Below the pieces are notes generated by a model, which searched no databases, was not told the origin of the DNA, and saw nothing but the letters and a program-made list of their open reading frames with translations. From Planctomycetota bacterium (lineage in GTDB: Bacteria; Planctomycetota; JAJSAM01; JAJVHW01), in the NCBI GenBank assembly GCA_021776825.1, contig JAJFFG010000050.1:62001-126000 (forward strand): a stretch of 64,000 nt of DNA, in the 5' to 3' direction. The translations under genes and the position numbers were made by a program. Below are positions 9,480 to 19,193 of the stretch, piece after piece. Position 1 is the first letter of the stretch; each line of letters starts with the position of its first letter.

Positions 9480-10586
9480 ATGACCTTCCAGATGAAGCGC
9501 TCCGGCGGCTACACGCTGATGGAGATGATGGTCACGCTCACGCTGGCCGCCGTGCTCATGGGCATGGGAGCGGGAGCGTTCATGGGCCTGGGCAAGAACA
9601 CGGCCTACCGCCAGGTGCTCTCCGACGCTGCGGGCCTCGTGAACAAGGCGCGGAACGCCTCCATCCGCTTCCCGGCGGCGATCGTCGCGGACCCCGCCGA
9701 GCGACTGCTCTACGGTCGCACGGAGCAGATGCTCCAGGAACTGCACTTCGAGCCGAAGCCGGCCGGCGAGGACGACGAGGGTGAGCTCGATGTGGCCGAC
9801 GGCATCGGCGGCCTCGAGGTCCAGTACCTGGGCGGCGAACTGATCCCGGGCGGTGGCCGAGTCGGCGGAGGCATGAAGTTCGCCGGAGGCGGGATCGACT
9901 GCGGCGACTACGTCGCGTACGACGTCGAGGACGGCCTCTCGCTCGAGGTCTGGGTTCAGCTCGAGAACGCCGCGAGCGTGACGCTGTTCGAGAAGGGCAA
10001 GGCGTTCACCGTGCGGCTCATCGCCGCCAACTCCGGGCCCGGTCGGATCAAGGTGACGCTCGGCGTCTCCGACGAGGGCAACCGTGAGGAGGTCGGTACG
10101 ACCGTCGAGATCCCGCGTGTGAAGCTCGGGAAGTGGATCGGCGTTCTCGTCTCGTACGATCGCAACAAGCTCACGGTCAGCACCGACAACGGGTTTGGGC
10201 CGGTCGTCCGCGGAGAGCCTCTTGCCGAGACGCGACCACTGCTGCCCGACACCGACGCGCCGCTGCGGGTCGCGTCCGACCTCGTGGGCATGATTGACGA
10301 CGTCCGCTTCGGCGGCGTCATCGTCGAGGACCCGATCACGATGCCGAGCGGCGTCGAGCTCGACGGCCCGGCGCGCACGATCTACTTCCGTGCGGGGAAG
10401 CTCGACGGCCGGATGCACGCCGGTATCGAGGAGCTTCGGCTGCGGGGCGAGGGCAAGGTCACCGTGCTCCAGATCGGCCGCAGCGGCACGGTCCAGGATC
10501 TGTTCGAGGAAGCGATCGGGGCCGACGACGTCCTCAACGAGGCCGTGCCCGACGATGGCAGCGGCGGCGGCGAGAAGGAAGAGTAG
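9480..10586 (+). CDS. GspH-like minor pseudopilin with LamG-like insert
   Basis: 368 aa, roughly twice the usual size of a minor pseudopilin. It starts MTFQMKRSGG-YTLME, so cleavage is after Gly10 with Glu at +5, followed by a hydrophobic helix (10-33). Residues about 125-290 look like a concanavalin/LamG jelly roll: GLSLEVWVQLENA, then KLGKWIGVLVSYDRNKL and VGMIDDVRFGG are the standard strand pattern. The tail is acidic. LamG domains bind sugars or proteins. GGGGAGG at 9466-9472 is the ribosome site. It is separated from gspG by the MITE, with 19 nt between the CTAG and the ATG. Confidence 0.85.
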   Translation: MTFQMKRSGGYTLMEMMVTLTLAAVLMGMGAGAFMGLGKNTAYRQVLSDAAGLVNKARNASIRFPAAIVADPAERLLYGRTEQMLQELHFEPKPAGEDDEGELDVADGIGGLEVQYLGGELIPGGGRVGGGMKFAGGGIDCGDYVAYDVEDGLSLEVWVQLENAASVTLFEKGKAFTVRLIAANSGPGRIKVTLGVSDEGNREEVGTTVEIPRVKLGKWIGVLVSYDRNKLTVSTDNGFGPVVRGEPLAETRPLLPDTDAPLRVASDLVGMIDDVRFGGVIVEDPITMPSGVELDGPARTIYFRAGKLDGRMHAGIEELRLRGEGKVTVLQIGRSGTVQDLFEEAIGADDVLNEAVPDDGSGGGEKEE

Positions 10587-10697
10587 GTCTTGGCGAACTC
10601 GCCGGGCCCGGCATTTGAGAATGTCAGGACGGCGACCGCCGGGATCGCGCGATATGCGCAGACCGATGAACCTCTCGAAGGGTCGCGGAGGCAGATG

Positions 10698-13600
10698 ATG
10701 GTAACGAAGTTGCCGGTGAGTGGAAAGTTAGTTGCCAGTTCGGGGCGCGCGCGGCGGGGCATGGCCCTCGTCTCCGTGGTGGCCGTTCTGGTTCTTCTTG
10801 CCATCGTCACCACGCCGTTCCTCGTGACCATGCGCGACAGCGCAGCACGTGGTGAGCGCTTCCTGTACTCGGCACGTGCGGACTGGGAGGCCGAGAGCCT
10901 CTTCGAGATGGTCCGCTCGCACTTGACCACGTCGATCGAGCACATCGAGCGACGCCGTCTCGACGACGCGCAGGACGGCGCGAACAGCCGCCCGGGCGCC
11001 GGCGCCACGCCGACGAGCGACACGATGGGGGAGCTGCAGCTGCCGCAGGCCCTCCTCGACCGGCTGAACACCCAGTCGTCGCGGGAGCACCGCGTCTGGG
11101 ACGTCGACATCATCGACCTCCAGGGCAAGCTCAACCTGAACTCCTGCTCGATCGGTGCCCTGGGGAACATCCTCGGCACCTCCGAGCTCGCCGACGTGCT
11201 CGGCGCCGACGACAACCGGATCCCGGTCACCGATGCCGGAGCATTCCCGAAGGACGGCGGAGTCGTCCGGATCGGCACCGAGGTCATCAAGTACGACGAG
11301 GTCGGCGGCAACGAGCTCCTCGGCTGTGAGCGCGGCTTCAAGTCGGACCTGTCCGAGAACAGCTCGCCCCAGGAGTGGGAGCCGGGCGACATCGTCGTGC
11401 TCGAGGCTGCGTTCCAGATCGCGACCCGCCCGTTCCGCATCCGTCCGGGCGCGTACGTCCGGTACACGAACGTCTACCAGGCGCGCACGATCAGCCGCAT
11501 GGGCGTCGCGGCGCTCTCGCCGGACCTGTTCGACGTGATGCGACCGTTCGTGACCGCCTGGAACGGCGACATCGTCGGCGACGGTTGGTCGAACCCGCAG
11601 CCCGTCCGCAATGCGATCACGTCGGCCGACGCCTCACAGCGCTACGCGGACATCAAGAACAACCGCTACTTCGGTCGCGGCACGATCGTGCGCATCACCG
11701 ATGGCGTGAACAACGACTACGCCGTGGTCACGAAGGTGCGGGGCAGTAACCAGATTCTTCTGTCCGGCAACATCACGCACGACTACTCCGCCGATCTCAC
11801 GCGCATCTACGCGCGGAGTCGCGCTCCGCTGAACGTCAACACGGCCGATGCCGAGACGCTCGCGATCGTGTTCCGCAACCTGCGCATCCGCGGTCGCTCG
11901 AGCTCCATCTCCGCGGCGAAGGCCGTGAACCTCGCGAACTTCCTGAAGGAGTTCACGGTCGGCGACGAGACCGAGCCCGGGATCTATCGCAACTGGGAGG
12001 ACTTCATCACCGCGATGGAGTTCGCCCGCGACGAAGCCGGGGTCGTCTCTGGCGACGAGTACAACGCCGTCGTCCTGAACGCCATGAACGCCAACGACTC
12101 GTTGCTCGCGTTCTCGACGGTGCCGTTCGTCTTCCGCTCGTTCGACACCTACGAGGTCCGCGCGACGGCCGCCATCATGGACGCCACCGGTCGCGAACTC
12201 TCACGACGCGACCTGCGCCGCGTGATGATCGCGTCGAGCACGCGCTCGGGCACGTTCGAGATCGAGACGCAGGACGACTTCCAGCGTCAGATCATGAAGT
12301 CGCGCGACGGCAAGTGGTTCGCGACGTTCCCGAACAACATCAACGCCTACTACGACGGCCTGAACATTCCGGCGTCGGAGTACTTCGCGTTCTCCCAGAA
12401 GAGCCGCTTCCCCTCGACGGACCGCTCGCCGGGCGTCGGGGACGTGCGCCTCATTCCCGCGGCGTATCGGTTCTCGCAACGCGACACGCCCGACCGCGTC
12501 TACCACTTCGACGGCTCGGACCTGCCGGATGGGCTCGACCTCGAAGAGCAGACGCTGACGATGAGCCTCGACGGCCCGTACTCCGTCAACGACAACAACG
12601 CCGACCTCGTCGACTTCGCGGACATCCCGAACCTCGCGAACGACGTCGAGCTCGGCCTGAAGGAGTTCGCGTTCTCGCTGTGGTACCGGCCGGGCTGGTC
12701 GCGGGGCGAGGGCGACCAGGTCATCTTCGACGTCGGCGCCGACTCCGACACGATGAACCGCTGCGGGCTGATCTACGACAACCAGCGCGATGTGCTGGCG
12801 TTGCAGGTTGCCGACGCGACGCGCGAGCAGCGCGTCTCCGAGGTCTTCTACGACTTCGACCACACCACGTGGCTGGCGGACGAGTGGTACCACATCGGCG
12901 TGCACGTGGGCGGCGGACGCTCCACGCAGATGGAGCTCTTCATCGACGGTGAGAAGCAAGGTCAGGCCAACGGCATCACGCGCTTGACTGCGAGCGTCGC
13001 GAGCACCGGACCGATCCTCGAGATCCAGGTCGAGGATGCGTCCACGTTCCCCGACGAGGGCGTGCTCCTACTCCGTGCGCCGGAGGGCGCCGAGCTGATG
13101 GAATACAGCTCGCGGACCGAGGGCAGCTTCCAGATCTCGCGCCGCAAGGCGCGCACGATCGAGACCATCGACGACGACACCGAGCCACGGACCCACGTCG
13201 AGGGACAGGTCGTTGAGCTCTACGGCTTCAGCGGCGTCCTGTTCAGCGACCTGAAGACGGGCGGCGGCACGACGGGCAACGCCTTCGGGCCGTTCCGCGT
13301 GTACCGCTACACGGTCGATGGCCCGGACCCGATGGACCCGAACGAAGTCGGCAGGATGATCGACCTGGCCGGCGGCGCCTTGGCGACTGTCGGGATCGGA
13401 TCGACGGCGGTGCTCCCGATCACGATCCAGATCGAGGAGTGGACGACCGCCAACGACTCCACGGATATCGCGGACGATCTCGGGGCGATCGGCACCGAGG
13501 GCATCGCGATGCTCGTCTCGAACCGTCGTGTCTTGCCGACCGGCGTGACGTTCGTCAACCAGGAAGACGGCACCCAGCAGTCCGTCGACGTGGGCGGGGC

Positions 13601-15854
13601 CGAGCTCGTCCAGTACCGAATCGTCGCCTCGGGCGAGGTCGAGATCACCGCTCGCGGGCTCAGCAGCCGTCACTGGGACTTCGAACCGAACGGTTCTGAC
13701 GGCTTGCCGCGGTTCCATCCCTGCTACTCGTTCTCCACCACGGCCACGGGGCCCACGCCTCTCACCGGGATGCAGCTGCAGGGCCAGAACGCTCCTGAAT
13801 GGGGCCACCAGAGCGCGTTCATCCCGGTCGGCATTGTCATGCAGGGCACCGGACTGGAGTACCTAGACCCGGCCGACGAGGAGCCGCAGGTCGGCGGCAT
13901 CGCCTACGTGCAGATCGAGGGCGAGTGGTTCAAATACGACACGATCGACGACCAGATCGTGCCTGGGCGTACGGTCATCTACCGCGACACGCGCTGGGAC
14001 GAGATTGCCGGTGAGTTCGGCGTCGCGGGCGACCTGACCGCAACGCAGGTCACACAGCAGCAGTCGGCCGCGCAGGGGCAGTCCGGTGGCACCGGCGGCA
14101 ACGCCTCGCCGGACTACACGCCGCCTCGGGCCGCGGCTGTGAACGACGAGAACGCCCTGCCGAGCGAGCCGTCTGACAGCAACAACGCCGCGCAGTACAT
14201 GGAGGAGACTCCGACGATCCTGCTGACCGACATCGTCGACAGCGCCGACTGGCGCGGGATGATCGTCGACAACGAGGACATCGACTTCCGCATCGCCAAC
14301 ACGATCCCGGCTGACCACGCATCGGGTGAGGACGTGCTGCCGACGTTCCAGGTGCGGGCGGCGCAGGACCTCTCGGGCGGCGACATCCAGCGCGATGCCG
14401 CCCCCGGGTTCAACGACCTGATCACGCTCCGCGATTCCCGTCTGAACGACGAGCACGTGCGCGTCCAGTGGGGCTATCTCGGCTGGGTCGGTCTCGACGA
14501 CTTCACCACGCAGACGTGGCAGTGGGATCGCCTGCAGAACAACATCGACATGCGGCGCTTCGACGCCCGCGCCTTTACGCGAGCCATGAAGTTCCCGAGC
14601 GGCGAACTCCCGGACGCCGGCCTCACGTCGAGTTCGGACTCGTTCTCGATCGGCGTCGGATACGACGGTGGCAACGGCGTCTCGCCGGCGGTCATCGACG
14701 AGCTCTACTTCGCGGACTTCAACTCGCCCGCGGACGATCGCCCGAGCTATGTGTTCGTCGGCGAGGTTCCTCAGCAGATCTCGAACCCGCAGTTCAGCGC
14801 TCCGGCCGCCGGCACCGCCCCCGCGGGAAGCGCGGCGAACAACGATCCGCGCTTCGACGGGATCGACGACGCCGACGACGACATCACGGTTCACATGCCG
14901 TTCTACGATCCGCCGTCGGGCACGACGATCCTGGCGGGCCTGCCCATCGACGAGGACCTGTTCCCCGACGATGGCGGCGTCATCCGTATCGAGGACGAAC
15001 TGATCCTCTACTCCGAGTTCGACCCCGACGCGGGCACGTTCTCGGGCTGCCTGCGCGGCGCGTTCGGCACGGAGCCGACCTCGCACGAGTTCGGCGCGAT
15101 CCTGATCCCCGTGCATACGTTCGCGGCGACCACGCTCGTCTCGGATATGGACGAGTCCGCCGGTTCGGCGCAACTCTCCGACACGCGCGACTTCCCGGAC
15201 GACGGCTACGTTCGCATCAACGACGGGGCCGAGCTCATCGGCTACACCGAGCGCGACGGAAACCAGATCTCGATGCCCCTCGGGCGCATCGATCCGACCA
15301 CCGAGCGCGATGCCGGCACGGACGACGCCCGGATCAGCGGCGGCATCTTCCGCGGGCGCTTCGGAACCACCGCGGAGGGCTACGCAGTCGACGACGTGGT
15401 GATCGCCATGCCGTTCCGCCACTACGACCGCTACTCCGAGCGCTCCGACGATCCGGAGAACTCCTATGTGCAGCTCTCCTGGACCAAGCCCGGTGCCGTG
15501 TGGAAGCGCATCACGTGGGGTGAGGTGCCCCGCAACTTCGTCGAAGTGATCGCGCTGGTGCGCTTCCGCGGCGGTCCCGCCTGGGACTCCGCCGACGTGA
15601 TCCGCGTCGGACAGGACATGATCCCGGCCGAAGATCGTCGCAAGTATCTCTACGAGATCTCCGACCCGACCGCCGAGAACCTGATCAACGTGGAGGCGGA
15701 CCGCATCGAGGTGCGGCTCCAGGTCCGGTTCGCGCAGGGGGCGTACGACCGCTTCGCCGAGGTGGCCCCCGACAACTGGAAGCAGTCGCCCTGGATCCAG
15801 GACGTCACGGTGGAGTACGTCGCTCCGCCGTTCGTGCTCTACGAGGACAAGTAG
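10698..15854 (+). CDS. Giant GspK-like minor pseudopilin with LamG and repeated beta modules
   Basis: 1718 aa against about 320 for ordinary GspK. The signal is GRARRG-MALVS followed by a long hydrophobic helix; the residue at +5 is Ser, and lack of Glu5 is characteristic of GspK. GspK landmarks DLQGKLNLNS (near residue 141) and the helix-hairpin-helix-like PLNVNTADAETLA (near 376) are present. A LamG-like domain occupies about 655-770. At least four modules of the form F-P-x-x-G-x-x-R-I-x-x-E-x-I-x-Y...RGxxGT recur through the protein. ATG 10698 has GGAGG at 10687-10691; the frame opens at TTG 10590 but has no ribosome site there. In ordinary systems GspK caps the pseudopilus tip. Confidence 0.85.
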   Translation: MVTKLPVSGKLVASSGRARRGMALVSVVAVLVLLAIVTTPFLVTMRDSAARGERFLYSARADWEAESLFEMVRSHLTTSIEHIERRRLDDAQDGANSRPGAGATPTSDTMGELQLPQALLDRLNTQSSREHRVWDVDIIDLQGKLNLNSCSIGALGNILGTSELADVLGADDNRIPVTDAGAFPKDGGVVRIGTEVIKYDEVGGNELLGCERGFKSDLSENSSPQEWEPGDIVVLEAAFQIATRPFRIRPGAYVRYTNVYQARTISRMGVAALSPDLFDVMRPFVTAWNGDIVGDGWSNPQPVRNAITSADASQRYADIKNNRYFGRGTIVRITDGVNNDYAVVTKVRGSNQILLSGNITHDYSADLTRIYARSRAPLNVNTADAETLAIVFRNLRIRGRSSSISAAKAVNLANFLKEFTVGDETEPGIYRNWEDFITAMEFARDEAGVVSGDEYNAVVLNAMNANDSLLAFSTVPFVFRSFDTYEVRATAAIMDATGRELSRRDLRRVMIASSTRSGTFEIETQDDFQRQIMKSRDGKWFATFPNNINAYYDGLNIPASEYFAFSQKSRFPSTDRSPGVGDVRLIPAAYRFSQRDTPDRVYHFDGSDLPDGLDLEEQTLTMSLDGPYSVNDNNADLVDFADIPNLANDVELGLKEFAFSLWYRPGWSRGEGDQVIFDVGADSDTMNRCGLIYDNQRDVLALQVADATREQRVSEVFYDFDHTTWLADEWYHIGVHVGGGRSTQMELFIDGEKQGQANGITRLTASVASTGPILEIQVEDASTFPDEGVLLLRAPEGAELMEYSSRTEGSFQISRRKARTIETIDDDTEPRTHVEGQVVELYGFSGVLFSDLKTGGGTTGNAFGPFRVYRYTVDGPDPMDPNEVGRMIDLAGGALATVGIGSTAVLPITIQIEEWTTANDSTDIADDLGAIGTEGIAMLVSNRRVLPTGVTFVNQEDGTQQSVDVGGAELVQYRIVASGEVEITARGLSSRHWDFEPNGSDGLPRFHPCYSFSTTATGPTPLTGMQLQGQNAPEWGHQSAFIPVGIVMQGTGLEYLDPADEEPQVGGIAYVQIEGEWFKYDTIDDQIVPGRTVIYRDTRWDEIAGEFGVAGDLTATQVTQQQSAAQGQSGGTGGNASPDYTPPRAAAVNDENALPSEPSDSNNAAQYMEETPTILLTDIVDSADWRGMIVDNEDIDFRIANTIPADHASGEDVLPTFQVRAAQDLSGGDIQRDAAPGFNDLITLRDSRLNDEHVRVQWGYLGWVGLDDFTTQTWQWDRLQNNIDMRRFDARAFTRAMKFPSGELPDAGLTSSSDSFSIGVGYDGGNGVSPAVIDELYFADFNSPADDRPSYVFVGEVPQQISNPQFSAPAAGTAPAGSAANNDPRFDGIDDADDDITVHMPFYDPPSGTTILAGLPIDEDLFPDDGGVIRIEDELILYSEFDPDAGTFSGCLRGAFGTEPTSHEFGAILIPVHTFAATTLVSDMDESAGSAQLSDTRDFPDDGYVRINDGAELIGYTERDGNQISMPLGRIDPTTERDAGTDDARISGGIFRGRFGTTAEGYAVDDVVIAMPFRHYDRYSERSDDPENSYVQLSWTKPGAVWKRITWGEVPRNFVEVIALVRFRGGPAWDSADVIRVGQDMIPAEDRRKYLYEISDPTAENLINVEADRIEVRLQVRFAQGAYDRFAEVAPDNWKQSPWIQDVTVEYVAPPFVLYEDK

Positions 15855-15856
15855 TC

Positions 15857-17095
15857 ATGCGCACGACACGACACTTCCGGCGGAGCGCCGGTTACACGCT
15901 GACCGAACTGCTGCTCGCCATGGGCCTGTTCTCGATCGTCGGCATGGGGCTGGTCACGCTGCTCTCGCGAGCCACGGACTTCCTCACGATGGGTGCGTCG
16001 AGCGCCGAGACGATGGACGCCTTGCAGGCGTTCTCCGAGACGTTCGGCGAGGACGTGTCCACGCTCTACTGCGTCCCCGACACGGTCGTCGGCGCGCCGT
16101 GGGTCCGGCTCTACTCCGACCACGTCGACAGCGACATCGACGTCGAGCTCGATGACCAGGCAGATGCGCGCATCCAGCGGCTGTTCTTCACCCGCCTGAT
16201 CCCGCGTGAGGCGACCTCGCCGATGACGAGGACGGCCGGCACGAAGGTGGAAGGCACGGCCTACATGGATCAGTCGGCCGATCTCTCGGAGTCCGAGAAC
16301 GGCGAGCTGCTCGCGACCGGCGGACTGCAGGAGATCTTCTGGGCGGCGGTTCCCGAGGACAAGAGCGACCTCGCGGTCACCCGTCTGTATCGCGGCTATC
16401 GAAGCCCGATCGGCGGCGACGCGACCCTCTTCCCGAGATCCGCTGCCGGCGATCCCGGCACGCTGCCCGAAGAACTCGGGCCGATCCACCGCAACCAGAT
16501 CGTCTCCGTCGCGCGTCCCGTGCTGTCCGGCGTCCTCTACTTCGGCGTGCAGTTCTGGTCGCGCAAGACCACCACCTGGGACTCCGACACGGCGGCGCGC
16601 AACGGCGGGCCGGTCGACACGTGGGACTCGACGCGCGGCATCATGCCGCTGCTCTCCAACCGCGCGCGCTACGACGGCTTTCTCTTCGCCAAGGGCAGCG
16701 GGTCGCTGGACGACCCGACCGACGACACGTTCCCGCGGCGGATGCGCGTGACGCTGGTGGTGGAGGAGATCGGGGCGAAGGCCAAGATCGGGTACCTGAA
16801 CGAGGACCTGCCGGCCGACGCGCGCTATGTCTCACTCGAGGACGCCCGGTTCATCCCGCCGTCCGACACGACGCGTCGCTTCGTCAAGATCGGCAGCGAG
16901 TGGATCGAGTTCGTTCAGACGGACGGCAACACGCTGACGAACTGCAAGCGCGGCGCCCGCGGCACGGTCCCGCAACTCCATGCGGCAGACTCTCGTGTCC
17001 ACCATGGCCGGACGATCGTGCGCGAGTTCAACATCCCCACCTTCCGCGACACCTATGCCGATGACCTGCCGGCCGTCGGCGGACGGATGCGGTGA
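15857..17095 (+). CDS. GspJ-like minor pseudopilin
   Basis: 412 aa, about twice normal GspJ. MRTTRHFRRSAG-YTLTE gives a prepilin peptidase site after Gly12 with Glu at +5, followed by a hydrophobic helix to about residue 36. The C-terminal third contains one copy of the module seen in the GspK-like protein: FVKIGSEWIEFV, then CKRGARGTVPQLH. GspJ joins GspI and GspK in the tip complex of the type II pseudopilus. It begins 2 nt after the gspK-like stop, so translation is probably coupled. Confidence 0.85.
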   Translation: MRTTRHFRRSAGYTLTELLLAMGLFSIVGMGLVTLLSRATDFLTMGASSAETMDALQAFSETFGEDVSTLYCVPDTVVGAPWVRLYSDHVDSDIDVELDDQADARIQRLFFTRLIPREATSPMTRTAGTKVEGTAYMDQSADLSESENGELLATGGLQEIFWAAVPEDKSDLAVTRLYRGYRSPIGGDATLFPRSAAGDPGTLPEELGPIHRNQIVSVARPVLSGVLYFGVQFWSRKTTTWDSDTAARNGGPVDTWDSTRGIMPLLSNRARYDGFLFAKGSGSLDDPTDDTFPRRMRVTLVVEEIGAKAKIGYLNEDLPADARYVSLEDARFIPPSDTTRRFVKIGSEWIEFVQTDGNTLTNCKRGARGTVPQLHAADSRVHHGRTIVREFNIPTFRDTYADDLPAVGGRMR

Positions 17096-17168
17096 GCCGG
17101 ATGCGAGTGTCCAACGTGCTGGGGATGGCCGTGATGACGTGGAACGCTACACTTCAGGGCGAGGACTC

Positions 17169-17678
17169 ATGATGCGCAGAATGATCCCCCGTCGAGGCTC
17201 TCGGAGCGGCTTCACGCTCCTCGAGGTACTGATGGCCACCTCCCTCATGGCGGTGGGCTCCGTCTCCATCCTGATCGTGTTGGCCTCGGCAGCGGGCTAC
17301 GCGAACGAGCGGCAGGGGCGACAGCGTCTGACGCAGGTGCTCGACGAGGCCCGGAATGACGCCCGCGCGTCGGTGAACGTCTTCAGGCCCCGAGAGGGCC
17401 GGAAGGTGCCGGGCGACGAAGAGGGCCAGCTCGATGAGAAGGTGAGCGCTCTGTTCCCGGGGTACCGCTACGAACTGGCGTTCGCGCTGGTCGACACGAG
17501 CGTGCCCGAGTCCGGGTACGACGTGCTCGTCACGGTCCGGTACGGGGACGAGCAGTCGCACCAAGAGCGTGTGATCGTGGGCTCCGACACAGTGCCCGAC
17601 GAAGAGTTCGAGCGCTCGCTCACGTACGAGCAAGAGCGCAAGGGCGGATCCAACGAGGGGGGTCGCGAGACCCGATAG
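17169..17678 (+). CDS. GspI-like minor pseudopilin
   Basis: 169 aa. MMRRMIPRRGSRSG-FTLLE is a canonical type III signal with Glu at +5, followed by VLMATSLMAVGSVSILIVLA. The size and the single small C-terminal domain fit GspI, the partner that nucleates the I-J-K tip. A longer frame runs back to 16980 inside gspJ, but only the ATG pair at 17169/17172 positions the cleavage site sensibly; GGCGAGG lies just upstream. The order G-H-K-J-I differs from the classical G-H-I-J-K. No gspD, gspE or gspF lies in this window. Confidence 0.8.
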   Translation: MMRRMIPRRGSRSGFTLLEVLMATSLMAVGSVSILIVLASAAGYANERQGRQRLTQVLDEARNDARASVNVFRPREGRKVPGDEEGQLDEKVSALFPGYRYELAFALVDTSVPESGYDVLVTVRYGDEQSHQERVIVGSDTVPDEEFERSLTYEQERKGGSNEGGRETR

Positions 17679-17708
17679 AGGCGCTCCGAAGCTCGGGGTG
17701 GAGGAGAG

Positions 17709-19193
17709 ATGACCATGATGCGACGGCTTCTGACGCTCGCGTTCGGCCTGGGGGCCCTGGCGATCACGCCGGCCACGGCGAACGCCGACATGATCGAACT
17801 GGCGGACGGTCGCAGCCTGCACGGCGAGATCCTCGGCGGTCAGAGCACCGACGACGGTCTCGCGGTTCGCGTGTTCGACACCGGCGGTATCGTCGTCGTC
17901 GACTGGGAGCACATCGTCCCGCGGCGCGCGTACGAGCTGAAGGTCGACCTCGGGATCATCGTCCCGGAGGACGAGCAGGTGACCGTCACGGGTCACGTGG
18001 TCAGGTTCATCACGAACAAGCAGATCCGTGGTGTCGCCGAGAACCCGACTGGCGGCGGGCCGTTGCGCCTGAAGACGCAGAACGGCGTCCAGGAGTACGA
18101 CCGATCGACGATCGGCGGCATCGAGACGGTGAGCAACATCCCGGCGCTCGAGGCCTACACCAGGCCCGAGCTGTATCAGATGAAGCTGGACGAGATCGCG
18201 CCGGAAACGGCTGCCGCCCACTTCGCCCTCGCCGACTACTGCACGCGCATCAAGGACTTCGTGCACGCGAAGGAACACCTCGACGCCGCCGCCGCGGACC
18301 CCGACTTCGGCGAGACCCCTGACGGAAAGTCGATTGGGGCCCGCCAGCGTCGCGTGGGGATCCTGATCGAGGCCGAGGGCGCAGCGGATCTCGCACGCGA
18401 GATCGAGCGGGCGATGGTTCAGAAGAAGTGGAACCAGGCGCTCGAGAAGCTGACCTCGCTCGACGAGCAGTACTCCGACGAGCAGATCCGCAACGCCATC
18501 GGCTACGACCGTCTCGAGAACCGCGTCGTGAAGGGCCGCGACAAGTACTTCCGCAAGCGCGTGAAGAAGGTCGTCTACGACACGATGGAGAAGATGCTGA
18601 AGTCGAAGGTGCGGGAGCGCAAGCCCCTGCGTCGCGACGAAGAGGACCCGCGCGCGGCAATGGCCGGCTCGCTCTCCGGAGCACGCCAGTGGGCCGCTCG
18701 CGAGCTGCCGGACGAACTCTGGACGAAGGTCGCCGAGAGCACCGGCCTCGAGGCCGAAGAGTTGAACAAGTACTGGGGCGAGCGCAGCTCCGAGCGCGGT
18801 GGCAAGCGCACCCGCACGGCGCACTACGGCACCGGCTCGTTCATCGTGATCAAGGCCGCGACGGTCCCGAACTCGAAGAAGAAGCGTCGTCGTCCGCCGG
18901 GTGCGAAGCGCGGCAAGAGCGGTGGTGGTCCTCAGAAGGAGATCAAGCCGAAGACCGACGAAGAGTGGTGGGATGCCATGAAAGGCAAGAACGACCGCTG
19001 GCGCTTCATGGAGGCGTACTTCGTCGAGAACAGCGGCATCTTCGAGATCATCCGCACCGACGAGACCGAGCTCTGTGACAACTGCGCTGGCAAGGGCTTT
19101 ACGTCGACGCAGTCGAGTGACGGCGGCGAGAACCAGCAGTACTGCTTCAAGTGCAACGGCGGTGGCAAGTTCCGCAAGGTGATCTACCGATGA
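17709..19193 (+). CDS. Exported protein of unknown function with DnaJ-type zinc motif
   Basis: 494 aa. The N-terminus has a Sec signal peptide (MRRLLTLAFGLGALAITPATANA). Next is a small beta domain (IELADGRSLHGEIL) often seen in planctomycete exported proteins. The middle is helical and TPR-like (about 160-290), followed by a very basic linker (375-415). The last 40 residues hold two CxxCxGxG motifs (Cys456/459 and Cys479/482) like the DnaJ zinc-binding region. No J-domain is present. It lies 30 nt after gspI with a GAGGAG site and overlaps the next gene by 4 nt, so it is probably part of the secretion operon. I do not recognise a family. Confidence 0.75.
   Translation: MTMMRRLLTLAFGLGALAITPATANADMIELADGRSLHGEILGGQSTDDGLAVRVFDTGGIVVVDWEHIVPRRAYELKVDLGIIVPEDEQVTVTGHVVRFITNKQIRGVAENPTGGGPLRLKTQNGVQEYDRSTIGGIETVSNIPALEAYTRPELYQMKLDEIAPETAAAHFALADYCTRIKDFVHAKEHLDAAAADPDFGETPDGKSIGARQRRVGILIEAEGAADLAREIERAMVQKKWNQALEKLTSLDEQYSDEQIRNAIGYDRLENRVVKGRDKYFRKRVKKVVYDTMEKMLKSKVRERKPLRRDEEDPRAAMAGSLSGARQWAARELPDELWTKVAESTGLEAEELNKYWGERSSERGGKRTRTAHYGTGSFIVIKAATVPNSKKKRRRPPGAKRGKSGGGPQKEIKPKTDEEWWDAMKGKNDRWRFMEAYFVENSGIFEIIRTDETELCDNCAGKGFTSTQSSDGGENQQYCFKCNGGGKFRKVIYR

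Noticed and set aside
9229-9483. Small ORFs on both strands inside the MITE-like element
   Set aside because: They are preserved in the second copy only because the DNA is; no ribosome site and no transposase likeness.
13863-15422. 519-codon open frame on the minus strand
   Set aside because: Lies antisense to the GspK-like gene, is Arg/Val/Ala-rich and resembles no family; long antisense frames are expected at this G+C. The same applies to 5259-7154 and 21830-23461.
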